Of a stretch of 64,000 bases of DNA, positions 33,950 through 64,000 are shown piece by piece. The stretch's first letter is position 1. Every line of letters begins with the position of its first letter. Under the pieces are notes generated by a model. That model worked only from the letters and a program-made list of their open reading frames with translations. It had not been told where the DNA came from and made no database searches. This stretch comes from Procambarus clarkii (taxonomy: Eukaryota; Arthropoda; Malacostraca; Decapoda; Cambaridae): positions 22,551,753 to 22,615,752 of the forward strand of contig NC_091172.1 in NCBI RefSeq assembly GCF_040958095.1, written 5' to 3'. The translations under genes were made by a program, and so were the position numbers.

Positions 33950-34140
33950 TTTTAACATGTGGAGTGTAGGGTGTGTGGGTGATGTACAGGGAGGATGATG
34001 TGCAAAGTGGGTGGTTTAAAGAGAGGAAGGCGTGTGGTTGGCATGCAATGGTGGGGGTATTGGTGGGTCACATACATGTATGGGTGAGTGGTGTGCATGA
34101 CTGAGTGGATAGTGTGTGTGGGTGGATGGTGTGCATGGTG
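33950..34140. repeat. G/T-rich imperfect repeat
   Basis: Degenerate GGTGTGTGGGTGATGT/GGATGGTGTGCATGG words. Low complexity; it abuts a LINE tail. Confidence 0.7.
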
Positions 34141-34465
34141 TACTTGATACCTGGTTAATACCTGGTTGATGGGGGTTCTGGGAGTTCTTCTACTCCCCAA
34201 GCCCGGCCCGAGGCCAGGCTTGACTTGTGAGAGTTTGGTCCACCAGGCTGTTGCTTGGAGCGACCCGCAGGCCCACATACCCACCACAGCCCGGTTGGTC
34301 CTGGAACGTCTTTTAGAAAACAGTCTAGTTTTCTCTTGAAGATGTCCCCAGTTGTTCCGGCAATATTTCTGATGCTCGCTGGGAGGATGTTGAACAGCCG
34401 CGGACCTTTGATGTTTATACAGTGTTCTTTGATTGTGCCTATGGGACCTCTGCTCTTCACTTGAA
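34141..34465 (-). mobile_element. LINE family D 3' end
   Basis: The minus strand reads GPIGTIKEHCINIKGPRLFN, ILPASIRNIAGTTGDIFKRK and LDCFLKDVPGPTGLWWVCGP, then the 3' text whose plus strand is GGGAGTTCTTCTACTCCCCA. The same text recurs at 58065-58200 and 63286-63880. Confidence 0.82.
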
Positions 34466-34665
34466 TGCATTCTGTACATGGATGCATGTTATACATGGAT
34501 GCATGTTGTACATGGATGCATGGTATACATGCATGCAATGGTGAACATGGATGCATGGTGTGCATGGATGCATATTGTACATGGATGCATATTGTACATG
34601 GATGCATGGTGTGCATGCACGCATGGTGTACATGGATGGGTGATGGCCATGTAGTGGTGATGTGC
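34466..34665. repeat. Minisatellite, TGTACATGGATGCATGT units
   Basis: About eleven imperfect copies of a 15-18 bp unit based on TACATGGATGCATGG. All frames give M/H/C/W-rich peptides that are not genes. Confidence 0.93.
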
Positions 34666-34722
34666 AACAGTGGGTTAAATGTTCACTGGTATGTGGGATG
34701 TAGATGGTCGAGCCCTTGTTAG

Positions 34723-35050
34723 AATCTGACCAGATTGTCAATTGGGTTAACCCATGTGTTGCATTTCCACAATGGTCACCCAAGTTAAAATCAGTGAACA
34801 CCCCAAGAATATTGTTGAAAAACCTTGATAACTTATTAAACCAAAAATCCAAAGTTTTTTAACATTAGGTTAGGTTAGGTTAGGTTAGGTCAATGTTTTA
34901 CCAATGCACCATGGGGACTTCAAATCTATGGGAAAATTTTGAACGATAAAATCGACATTTGCCGATTTTAACTTGGGTGAATATTGTGGAAACGCAACAC
35001 ATGGGTTGACCCAATTGCTACTTGGGTCAGATTTCATTATGGTTCGGAAC
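34723..35050. repeat. Foldback structure with telomere-type repeat in the loop
   Basis: Arms at 34723-34800 and about 34955-35050 are inverted (shared core CAACCCATGTGTTGC(A/G)TTTCCACAA, i.e. AACCCATGTGTTGC plus flanks, then CACCCAAGTTAAAATC). The loop carries five TTAGG units at 34865-34889. Confidence 0.85.
34865..34889 (+). repeat. Interstitial telomere-type (TTAGG)5
   Basis: Five perfect TTAGG units, the arthropod telomere repeat, inside the foldback loop. Confidence 0.95.
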
Positions 35051-35324
35051 ATCAGAGAGCTTAGCATCTTATGCACATTTACCAGCAAATTTGGCACTTG
35101 GTGGCTGATCTTGCTACAACTATTAACCCTGGTTGTGTGTACCGGATACATGTGACATTCATTTTTTTTTGTAATGCAAGAAAATAACAACGTGCATTAA
35201 ATTTTCGCTAGCAGATATCATCCCAATTTCCAATTCTATTGAACAACTAAGAAATTTAAACCAAGAGTAGGCTCAGTATGATTACGATTCCTTGACAGTA
35301 AGCCATAACATAAATTAGGATGGG

Positions 35325-35650
35325 TCCGTCTAATTACCACAAGCTACCACAAGCTACACAAGCTTCACAGAGCTTCCTGGCAATACGTTAATAATGAATA
35401 AATATGATATGTTAGGTTAGGCTGACCTAACATAACCTAACCTAACCTAATCTAATCTAATCTAAATCTTTATTTTCGTCTAATTTCTTTATAAAAAAGA
35501 TACTTTTTCAGATTAAAATTATGTTTTTTCGTGTTGTACATTCAGCACCAACATTATAATGAGTAAATATATCATATTTATTCATTACTAACGTATTGCC
35601 AGGAAGCTTTGTGAAGCTTGTGAAAACTTGCGGTAATTAGACGGACCGAT
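35325..35650. repeat. Second foldback structure with (CCTAA)n in the loop
   Basis: The left arm 35325-35410 and right arm about 35563-35648 are inverted (TCCGTCTAATTACC against GGTAATTAGACGGA; GCTTCCTGGCAATACGTTA against TAACGTATTGCCAGGAAGC). The loop contains TTAGGTTAGG meeting CCTAA units (35411-35465) head to head, grading into TCTAA. Confidence 0.88.
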
Positions 35651-36002
35651 AAGGATCCTAGTAGCCAAAACATCAAGGGTGGCAGTCATTTCTCGCGTGA
35701 ATCTGTGATGAACATGAACTTTATGATTGAACAATCGCGGTAAAGAACCGCTCCAATACATTAGGCTGATCAAAAACAAATTAATTACCCAAACCTTATT
35801 CCAGGTGACGATTGATTGTAAACTGTTCCTCTTGTTTCACATATTGGGAAGAAAAAAAAAACAAAAAGTTGCATTGTAAACAGGATTTGTGGTGTTCTTG
35901 AACGAATATCCGGATTTAGAGTAAGGACTGACGAGCGAGGAATCCGGTTCTCAGATGGCGTTCAGCCGTACGCACATATAAATAAATAATAAATAAATAA
36001 AT

Positions 36003-36215
36003 AAATGTTTATTTAGGTAAGGTACATACATACAAGAGATTTTACAAAGTTTGTTGGATTAATAGATAGAGCTAGTACATACAATGCCTAAAGCCACTAT
36101 TACACAAAGCGTTCCGGGCAGGAAAAACATTAATGACTAAAGCTTAATACTAATGGGTATAAAGAATAAAATGTGTTGAGAACAAATAAAAATAGAGGTA
36201 AAAGAGGGGGGAACA
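36003..36215 (-). mobile_element. LINE family A 3' UTR fragment
   Basis: Reverse copy of the family 3' tag (TTTAGGTAAGGTACATACAT ... GCGTTCCGGGCAGG), preceded by (AAAT)n at 35975-36007. It joins directly to a plus-strand LINE at about 36220. Confidence 0.85.
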
Positions 36216-38460
36216 ATAAAACGTGTTTCACTATCATAAATAACAATCTCAACAAAAATCACATCATTCTAGGAGGTGATTTCAATATTGACCTGGGTCT
36301 TCAAAATAACCCTCAAGTTGACTATTTCCGTAACAACATGCACTCCTGTATGCTAATCCCCACAATCGCCAAGCCCACCCGAGTCACTCAAACATCTGCC
36401 ACTTCCTTGGATCACTTATGGACTAATATAACAGCTCTCCTTACATCTGGGGTAATCTATGATAGAACAACTGACCACTATCCTACCTTCCTCATAGCAA
36501 ACATGGACACAATACCTCCAGAAAGCAAGAAACTCTCATTCAGGCTACACAGTGAATCAGCTTTAGGTAATCTCTCCAATGCACTTCACAATATTAACTG
36601 GGAATGTGAATTCAATAATACGCAGGATATAAACTCATTAACTAACCTCTTTCTCTCCAAAACTCTAAACCTCTACAACACTCACTGTCCCCTCCTTACG
36701 AAACAAGTAACTGACAAAAGAAAAAACAATCCGTGGCTCACAAGTGGCATAATCAAATCAATCAACAAAAAACATGAATATGAAAAGAAATTTAGGATTG
36801 ACCTAGTTACAAAGGAAGTAGTTAAAAGGTACTCATCAGTGCTTACCAGTATCATAAGAAAAACAAAACTTTCATATTATGAGACTAGATTCAAAGAAGC
36901 AAAAGGCAATACGAAAAGCACATGGAATACCATCTCTAATCCAAGGAACAAAACAGCACTCCCACAACCAGATAACACTCTCTAAAGATGGCTTGACTCC
37001 GTCAATTGATTTAGAAATGGCAAAAGAATTTAATAGCTTCTTTTCATCGGTTGGTGCTAACCTTGCCAGTAAAATCCCACAGACTCAGACACATATCAAC
37101 ACATATCTCTCAGGCAGCTATCCAAACTCTCTTCTTCTTTCAACAGTCAGCCCGACAGATGTTGTGTCTATCATACACTCACTAAAAACCAAAGCTGGGA
37201 ACATCAGTGAAATTCCATCCATTGTATACAAGAGAGCCTCCCATGCCCTTGCGCCACCTATAGCTCTGCTGTTCAACAAATCCCTTGAGTGTCATACCTT
37301 CCCTGATATTCTTAAAAAAACAAGAGTAACGCCAGTTCATAAAGGAGGTAATCCGGCAGACATAAACAATTATAGACCAATATCAAACCTACCCATCCTA
37401 TCAAAAATATTTGAAAAAATTATCTACAAACAGCTCTACTCCTATCTCTTAAAATTCGACATTCTTAGCCCCTGTCAGTTTGGCTTCCGCTCCCAAAAGA
37501 GTACCAACGATGCAATTATTAGTCTCCTTGATATAATTTACTCAGCCCTTGACAAAAATGAGTTTCCGAATGGACTCTTCATTGACCTGAGAAAGGCCTT
37601 TGACACTGTTAATCACAATTACCTCTTACGTAAACGCCATCATTATGGAATTCGAGGCCATGCACTGGACTATATCCAATCCTATCTTAGTGACCGACTC
37701 CAATATGTAGCCATCAATGATATAATCTCTCCCACTCTACCAATAACCGTTGGAGTGCCACAGGGCAGCATATTGGGACCTCTCCTATTTCTTATATACG
37801 TCAATGATCTGCCTAATGTCTCTAACATTCTGAAACTTACTTTGTTTGCTGATGATACTACCCTCATCTACTCTAACCCCAACCCACATACACTATATAA
37901 TGTTGTTAATAATGAACTAAAAAAAGTCCACTTATGGATGTCAACCAATAAACTAACACTTAACATAGAAAAGACCTACTACATCTTATTTGGAAGCGAA
38001 TCTACAAATGCAATTTAGCTTCAGATAGATAATGTAAACATTAGCAATAAAAATGATGGAAAGTTTCTTGGCCTATTCCTAGACAAGAGACTCAACTTCA
38101 GTACCCACATACAACACATAACTAAGAAAGTCTCTAAAACAGTTGGGATACTCTCCAAAATCAGATATTATGTACCTAACTCTACTCTCATCTCTCTATA
38201 TTATGCACTAATCTATCCCTATCTTAATTATGGTATCTGTGCATGGGGTTCAACCACTGCAAACCACCTCAAGTCCATCATCACCCAGCAAAAATCTGCC
38301 ATCAGAATAATAAAAAATTCTGCTTTCAGACAACACTCAGCCCCCTTGTTTAACTCCCTTAACATGCTAAACATAATCTCACTCCACAAATTTTCTTGCA
38401 ACAAGAACACATATGTTGTGGAATGTGGGAATAGGAGAAAATAGGCCACACACAATCTAC
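36216..38460 (+). mobile_element. LINE family A, best preserved copy (endonuclease, linker, RT)
   Basis: The endonuclease end (HIILGGDFNIDLG, SLDHLWTNI, TTDHYPTFLIANM) and linker are read to 36985. A second frame from 36879 holds RT: NYRPISNLPILSKIFEKIIY, FIDLRKAFDTVNHNYL (motif A), VGVPQGSILGPLLFLIYVND and LFADDTTLIYSN (motif C). One frameshift separates the two near 36940. A stop follows at 38016-38018, and the C-terminal text then runs on (GICAWGSTTANHLKSII) before truncation near 38460. The domain order fits the Jockey/CR1 group of LINEs; the exact clade is not certain. Confidence 0.92.
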
Positions 38461-38714
38461 AAATTATGTGAAGATTTTTTTTTTTTTAAAGAATTCTGAT
38501 TAAGAAAGATATCTAGGGTTGGTTCTGGATCAACCTGTTCTCTTCATAGCACGTCGCATATTGACGTATACTTTACCTAAGGCCACAAATTGATGTAGAA
38601 GAAAATGGTAGCGGCTCGCGAAATTGATATAATGTCCTGTTTTCTGCTGGTAGGTCCTGTGGTTGGTTACGTTAGGGCACTTTAGTACGACATTTTCTTG
38701 ACGTTGGGAACGCT

Positions 38715-39345
38715 GTCGAGGACGGGTTTTCTAGATAGTAGACTATCACCTGAAGATCACATAGAAAATATTGTGCGAGGAGCCTATGCCATGCTTTCCA
38801 ATTTCCAATTTCAGAATTGCTTTAAATACACGAATGGCGAAATAGGAAAGAAATTTTCCACGACCTTTGTGAGATCAAAGCTGAAATGTGCAGCGGTTGT
38901 ATGGTGCCCATATCTTAAGATGCACATCAACAAACTGGAAAAGGGTCAAAGACATGCCACTAAATGGCTCTGCATCATCTAAAATTGGAACTGAAAGACA
39001 AGAGTTACGAGGAGAGGGTTAGAGGCGTTAAATGTGCCAAAGCAAGAAGATAGAATAAAAAGAGGCGATATGATCACTACATACAAAATAGTAACAGGAT
39101 TCGACAAAATTGATAGAGAAGGCTTTTTTTAGACATGGAACTTCAAGAACCAGAGATCGTAGAGTTAAGACAGTTAACATAGCTGCAAAAAAACAAAACA
39201 AAACAAAAGTCCCTTACGCAAACAGATGTTTGCGTAAGTGACTTTTCATTATGTCAATAGTGACAAAGTGTTATATATGACAAAGTGTAGTGGGAAGACG
39301 GCACATCACGGCCGTAGGTTTCATCCTATAACTCCCAAAATGTAA
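38715..39345 (+). mobile_element. LINE family C, C-terminal and 3' fragment
   Basis: Encodes LDSRLSPEDHIENIVRGAYA, VRSKLKCAAVVWCPYLKMHI and NKLEKGQRHATKWL. Further frames give text like the fragment at 18880-19172 (ACTTCAAGAACCAGAGATCG ... GTAGTGGGAAGACGGCACAT). Several frameshifts. Confidence 0.8.
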
Positions 39346-39529
39346 TCTTGTTATTTACACACATAAATATGTGTATATTTTATGTACTTATGTTTTAATT
39401 CCCAATCTAATTTATTTTAAAGTAGATATTTCTATTTCAAGGTCAAAACTGATGCGAGTATAAAAGTCTACAATGTGTGGGAGGGCAGCAGGTGCATGTG
39501 TATGGGAGTGTGGGTACACTCTAAGGCTG

Positions 39530-39600
39530 CACACACACACACACACACACACTAGCAGGCGTGGGAACACTTCAAGGCTACACACACACACACACACAGT
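39530..39600. repeat. (CA)n microsatellite, two blocks
   Basis: ACACAC runs at about 39532-39552 and 39582-39598, within 120 bp upstream of the GBA start codon, separated by a short non-repeat spacer. Confidence 0.95.
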
Positions 39601-39641
39601 AGCAGCCAGCTCGCCCACTGCTTCTCCAGCTGCCACTAGCC

Positions 39642-55901
<16,260 letters not shown>

Positions 55902-56149
55902 TACACTCGCCTGCATGCTAGTTGATCTACTGTTATCATTTGATTTCTAGGAAGTAAAGTTTTCTAAAGCATATCTCTTTTTTTTTTTTTTTTATTAATC
56001 CAACTTCCTCCTTGTTTCGTATATCTCATACAATATTAATTTAGATACACCGAAATATGGACGTAGTTAAAATAATACTATGAGCTGTTGATATTAGCAT
56101 GAGATGAAGTTATACGTCTCCTATTATTGCCCGCGATTATCAAATAATT

Positions 56150-56380
56150 ACCTGGGGGCCAGATTCACGAAGCAGTTACGTACGTACTTACGAATGTTTT
56201 TCTTTTTGGCACCTTCATAGCAGCAACGTCGGTATTAAGGTACGCATTTAAGAAGGAAAATCTTCCTAAGTACATCGCCTCGATTTAAGGACGCCCTCGA
56301 CCACTCGTAGCTTTACGTAAACTAGATATAACTAAATTTTTCTCTACTACACAACTACGGAGGATCGATTTTAGTATAAA
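56150..56380. repeat. MITE-like end, partial
   Basis: GGGGGCCAGATTCACGAAGCAGTTACGTA and related CTTACG/CGTAAG words resemble a terminal-inverted-repeat element widespread in decapods. I found no matching inverted end here, so it is incomplete. Confidence 0.5.
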
Positions 56381-57530
56381 CAAACAACTTAGTTGGCGAG
56401 TTTCGTTCAGAAGAGTCCTTCGTGTTAACTATATATGCATTCTCTGCATGAAACGTGTAGTAAATATGTATTTTATTATATTAGAATTAGTTTTATAATA
56501 ACAAGATATTATACCAGTAGTTATTAAGTAAATAAACACTGATGAACATGAAATATGAGAGAAGGTGATGATCCTTCTCAATATGAGAGAAGATGATGAT
56601 GGGAGCATTTATTATCACCAAATGCCCCTGTTCACCAAGCAATAAGTATAGCTAGGGGCGTACTTTAGCTATACATACCCATTTTTAATTTATTTTGTTT
56701 GGTTTTATTTTGAAATTAAATTTGGGTGAGACATAAAAGCAAAATATGCTTCACAAATCTTAGGTAGGAGTAAAAACTTCAACAACATTTGTCATATATA
56801 CTTAGGCCTATAATTATGATTGTATGGATTATTTTGGCCTGTTAAAAAAGAGAGGGGGAAGCAAGGGTCCAAGACCTCTTCCTATTAAACAATTTAGCTG
56901 TGTGTAACAATCAGTAGGTAATTATCAAAAGAAAGCACCAAACTGGGAAGGCTATGTAGCACCATTGTGTGTAACACTAAACCAATTTTTTTTAACAAAT
57001 AATGCACCTGAGAGTAAAACAAATCCTGTCAGCTGTAAAAATAGTGATGCAGTTATTTAAATAAAAAATATAATGAAAGAAATATTACTGGTTTATTTTT
57101 ATCCTATCTTTTTGTACTGTACAGTATATGCAAAGAAGTGAAAAAAAACTGAGATATAATGCACAATTTAATGAATGATTCAAAAGAAATATGACTAGAA
57201 GGATAGTCAATTAACAATAACAATTACATGCAGGACATAACATATATATATTAACATATTCAGGCCTTTGTATAGGTCTCTATTTTTTCTCACTGTATGA
57301 GTTGTATGGAATTCAAAATAAACAGCATTATGGTCTTGTGTTTTTGTTTGGTACATGATTCGTGTTGTTTTGTCGTGAAATTGGTGCATTAGAAGAGTAG
57401 GAATAAGGGTTATAATTACCTACGCACATAGATGGAATTCACAGCCAAAAAGCTTATAACCTACACGAATGACAACTGTGTTGTACTATGGAGACGGGCG
57501 AGAGTTTGCTGACGGACCAGCTGCCGCCCT
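56381..57530. other. Intergenic AT-rich DNA between GBA and the makorin-like gene
   Basis: No gene or known repeat recognised. A short direct repeat ATATGAGAGAA(G)GATGATG is near 56550-56600. Confidence 0.45.
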
Positions 57531-57534
57531 CCTC

Positions 57535-57998
57535 AACCCGTTCTCGCACTTTCGTATAGTCAATATTGACTTATTAAATACGTGCATATGTGACATACAA
57601 ATTTATTGTGAATATTTTAGTTTACCTTGAAAAGCTTCATAGAAAACACCGACCTTACCTAACCTTCTTAGTATGTTAAGATAAGCATCTTATTGCTTCA
57701 TAATTACAATTATTACTTAACCTATTATAGGTATAGGTAAGATACCTATAATAAGATAAGCATCTTATTGTTTCGTAATTACAATTATTACTTAACCTAT
57801 TATAGGTATAGGTTAAGTAATAATTGTAATTACGAAGCAATAAGATGCTTATCTTAACATACTAAGAAGGTTAGGTAAGGTCGGTGTTTTCTATGAAGCT
57901 TTTCAAGGTAAACTAAAATATTCACAATAAATTAGTATGTCACATATGCACTTATTTAATAAGTCAATATTGACTGTAAGAAAGTGCGAGAACGGGTT
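57535..57998. repeat. Large palindrome (foldback element), arms of about 200 bp
   Basis: Left end AACCCGTTCTCGCACTTTC and right end GAAAGTGCGAGAACGGGTT are exact inverts (last base of match 57998). The arms stay nearly identical inward (GTCAATATTGACTTATTAAA; CCTAACCTTCTTAGTATGTT). The centre has a partial direct duplication of about 90 bp at 57680-57830. No coding capacity. Confidence 0.93.
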
Positions 57999-58064
57999 GC
58001 CCACCTACACTAGGTGGCAAACTAGCCATTCATAGCTAGTCTAACTGAATTGGAGTGTACCTGA

Positions 58065-58205
58065 AATGGGTTCTGGGAGTTCTTCTACTCCCCAAGCCTG
58101 GCCATGGGGGCCGGCCAGGTTCGACTTGTGATAACTTGATTCAACAGACTGTTACATGCTTAGAGTAGGCAGCAGGCCCGCATATCCACTACAACCACAG
58201 CTCAG
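58065..58205 (-). mobile_element. LINE family D 3' fragment
   Basis: GGGTTCTGGGAGTTCTTCTA, CCAAGCCTGGCCATGGGGGC and GCAGGCCCGCATATCCACTA match 34165-34285, decayed. Confidence 0.75.
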
Positions 58206-58364
58206 ACCATCTCTTTTAAGGGTCTGAGCTGTGGTGCAGTGGGTTAAAGGCGTACCAGTTATGCCAGTTGCTGTAAGGCTTCTGTGCTGGCTAGGGTTCG
58301 AATCTGCTGGTGGGAAAGTGTTCTAAGGTTGTATAATCTCTCTTGCGTGTTTAGGCAAGTTGTG

Positions 58365-58369
<5 letters not shown>

Positions 58370-58453
<84 letters not shown>
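58370..58453. repeat. (TA)n microsatellite
   Basis: About 41 TA units, about 510 bp upstream of the makorin-like start codon. A smaller A/TA tract lies at 58670-58702. Confidence 0.97.
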
Positions 58454-58455
<2 letters not shown>

Positions 58456-58964
58456 AATGCGAATGAAAAGCAAATTATCAGACTGAGTATTGCAACACTT
58501 AATGATTTTCATAGACGGAATTAGTATTGCTTCCGTGCAGTTCCGCTTGATTTTGTATGAAATCCAGTGTCATTGAACTTCTAAATATCGAAGATTCGTA
58601 TGACTAATAAAATAAAATAATAAATAAAGCATTGTTAAATGAATAGGTTATTAAATGAATTTACTTGAGTATATATATAAAAAAAAAATATATATATATA
58701 ATATTGACCAAGGTCGACAAATTTAACTTTGAATAGCGCGCCGGGTCTCAACTCTGCCTCCTAACTCACAGTCTTTAGTGTTGTTTATATAATTTTATTT
58801 ACCAATATTAAATAGTGATCTTTTATTAAAAATATACCTAGGCATAAATTAAATTGATCAATGTTATGGCATATTTTATTAATATTGATTAATCAATAAT
58901 AATGTTTCGATAGGAGAGCACGACAATGATAATATTGGAACTTGTTGTCATCAAGGATGTGAAA

Positions 58965-62370
<3,406 letters not shown>

Positions 62371-62880
62371 GTGAGTGCTGGAAGCCCAGAAGTTTTGCTT
62401 TTTTAATCATAGTAATGCAACTAGTCTCTTCTTTTTAGTTTTCATTATTTGGATTATTATCTTGTACTATACTGTACTGACATTTAGTATTAAGATCAGG
62501 TATATAGGATCATAAACTGCTCAGTGTTTGAGCCAATTCTGTGAACTATAAAGTTGGGCATTTTCTGAACCTTTGTGATGTGTTAAAGTAGGAAGCATGT
62601 GGCATGTTCATAATTAGATATATTCAGTATGATATCTCATGGGGTTATCATGTTGATTTCTTATGTTTTTGAGAAGTTTCAATTCAGTACCTCAAATGCC
62701 TTGTGATTTTGACTTGAAATTTAATATTTATAAATTAGAGCCAAACAATTCAGTATCTATTAAAATTGAGCAATGTAGCCCATAGCAAAATTATTTTTAA
62801 AACTATATTTTTTTAGCATATGCATTCTACTGCTTCTTGAGGTATAGTATTGTATAGTGATCCACAGTACATTACAAAAG
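62371..62880. other. Makorin-like intron 3, nothing recognised
   Basis: AT-rich sequence after the exon 3 donor. Confidence 0.45.
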
Positions 62881-63890
62881 ATTGCTGGAAGAAATGGCAG
62901 TAGGGCATCTCCACTACTACTATGACATGGCCTTAGATACCATGGAAGACAAGCAAAATGCTGAAAACCTATATTCTAAATCTATGAAAATGAAGATCAT
63001 ATGCTATTCTGAGAGCATAACAACACCAAATGAACAGTTGGTGATTACGGTACCATCAGGTCCTGTCGTATATGTATACCATGTGCAGTTTAAGGGTTAA
63101 AGAACACAATAAAGTAGCTGCCACAATTGCGATCAAAATGACAGGTTGGATAACAAGAATTGTTCAAACTAGAGATGCTATACCAATTTTGATACTCTTC
63201 AAGATGCTAGTGCTCTCTAAAGTGGTATACTGTTGCACAATGTCAGCCCCTTTCAAAGCTGGAGAAATTGCTGACCTGCAAGTCAAGCCTGGCCTCGGGC
63301 CGGGCTTGGGGAGTAGAAGAACTCCTAGAACCCCATCAACCAGGTATCAACCAGGAGAGCGTTATTGATGCAGAGATCTTTTACTGCTAAAATCCACTCG
63401 GTAAAACATCTAAACTATTGGGACCAACTATTGAGTGCAGGCGGGAGAGATGCGTAATAATTTACACGTGGAAAATATTAGAGGGGCTGGTCCCAAACTT
63501 GCACACAGAAATAACACCACACGAGACCAGGAAGCATGGCAGGATGTGCAGATACCCCCGTTGAAGAGCAGAGGTGCAACAGGTACTCTGAGAGAGAACT
63601 CTATCAACATCAGAGGTCCGAGACTGTTCAACACGCTTCCACTACACATAAGGGGCATAACTGCCTGACCCCTCACAGTGTTCGAGAGAGAACTGGATAA
63701 GCACCTCCAAAGGATACCTGATCAACCAGACTGTGATTCATTTGTTTGGCTGTGAACAGCTGTGTCCAACAGCCTGGTTGACCAGTCCAGCAACCAGTCT
63801 GCCTAGCCAAAGAACGGGCCGCGGGAACGCTGTGCCCCGAAATCATCGCAAGGAAACCGCAAGGTGAGGCCTTGAATTATTGCATCCCTG
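62881..63890 (+). mobile_element. LINE family D, C-terminal and 3' part, in makorin-like intron 3
   Basis: Broken text of a LINE C-terminus: GWITRIVQTRDAIPILILFK, LVLSKVVYCCTMSAPFKAGE. A 3' tag in reverse order (GCTTGGGGAGTAGAAGAACT) follows at 63286-63355. Then LKSRGATGTLRENSINIRG, PRLFNTLPLHIRGITA and a tail GGGCCGCGGGAACGCTGTGC ... AATCATCGCAAGGAAACCGC. The tag lies in the opposite sense to the rest, so a small piece is inserted or inverted. The tail resembles the tail of the SINE at 14880-15125. Confidence 0.75.
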
Positions 63891-64000
63891 CTAATTCATA
63901 CAAGTTTCATGCTCAGTGAGCCAAAATGTGGGACAGAAAACAGGAGATAACTTTTCACTCGGGATACTTTTTTTTTTTTTGACAAGCTGCCAGTTTCCTG

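Noticed and set aside
62882-63368. Two open frames as extra makorin exons
   Set aside because: They have no RING or CCCH motif, the reading resembles a LINE C-terminus, and the family D 3' tag follows.

Overview
The window looks like nuclear DNA of a decapod crustacean, most likely a crayfish. I infer this from spliced animal genes separated by large introns, arthropod-type (TTAGG)n blocks, very long (TA)n tracts, and dense LINE, tRNA-SINE, Tigger, Penelope and DIRS-like repeats of kinds common in decapods. No prokaryotic, organellar or viral gene set is present. Most long open frames are repeat remnants or low-complexity translations, not host genes.

Three host genes are supported by protein family features and by splice sites whose phases agree. 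(1) SWT1, minus strand, 31305 to 16656: four coding exons with an N-terminal WW domain, a PIN ribonuclease domain and a conserved C-terminal region. Exon 1 is readable only across three overlapping frames. (2) Lysosomal glucosylceramidase (GBA, family GH30), plus strand, 39642 to 55901: twelve coding exons totalling 1551 nt, or 516 codons plus a stop, with signal peptide, both catalytic glutamates and the four N-terminal cysteines. (3) A makorin-type E3 ubiquitin ligase, plus strand, from 58965: the first three coding exons carry two CCCH zinc fingers and the gene runs off the window.

Layout. 1-8620 is a mosaic of two LINE families with minisatellites. 8630-16650 is mostly unrecognised AT-rich DNA with a head-to-head tRNA-like SINE pair, a Tigger-derived element, a LINE tail and a complete tRNA-SINE. 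16656-31305 is SWT1; its two largest introns hold a second Tigger derivative and fossil DIRS-like copies, and intron 1 also holds a hAT-type MITE with an 8-bp target duplication. 31306-39641 separates the divergent SWT1 and GBA genes and holds SINE palindromes, minisatellites, two foldback structures with telomere-type repeats in their loops, and the best preserved LINE. 39642-55901 is GBA, whose introns carry a Penelope-like element, LINE copies and tandem repeats; the acceptor of exon 5 sits at the very tail of a LINE copy. 55902-64000 holds a 460-bp palindrome, the makorin exons and another LINE tail.

The three genes have unrelated jobs: nuclear mRNA surveillance, lysosomal glycolipid breakdown, and ubiquitin ligation. 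They do not form a pathway. I did not find a clearly new multi-gene system. The observations most worth following are the LINE-derived splice acceptor in GBA, the paired foldbacks with telomere-type loops, and the frame breaks in SWT1 exon 1. Exon boundaries were read by eye from GT/AG sites and phase, and family names rest on recognised motifs, not on a database search.
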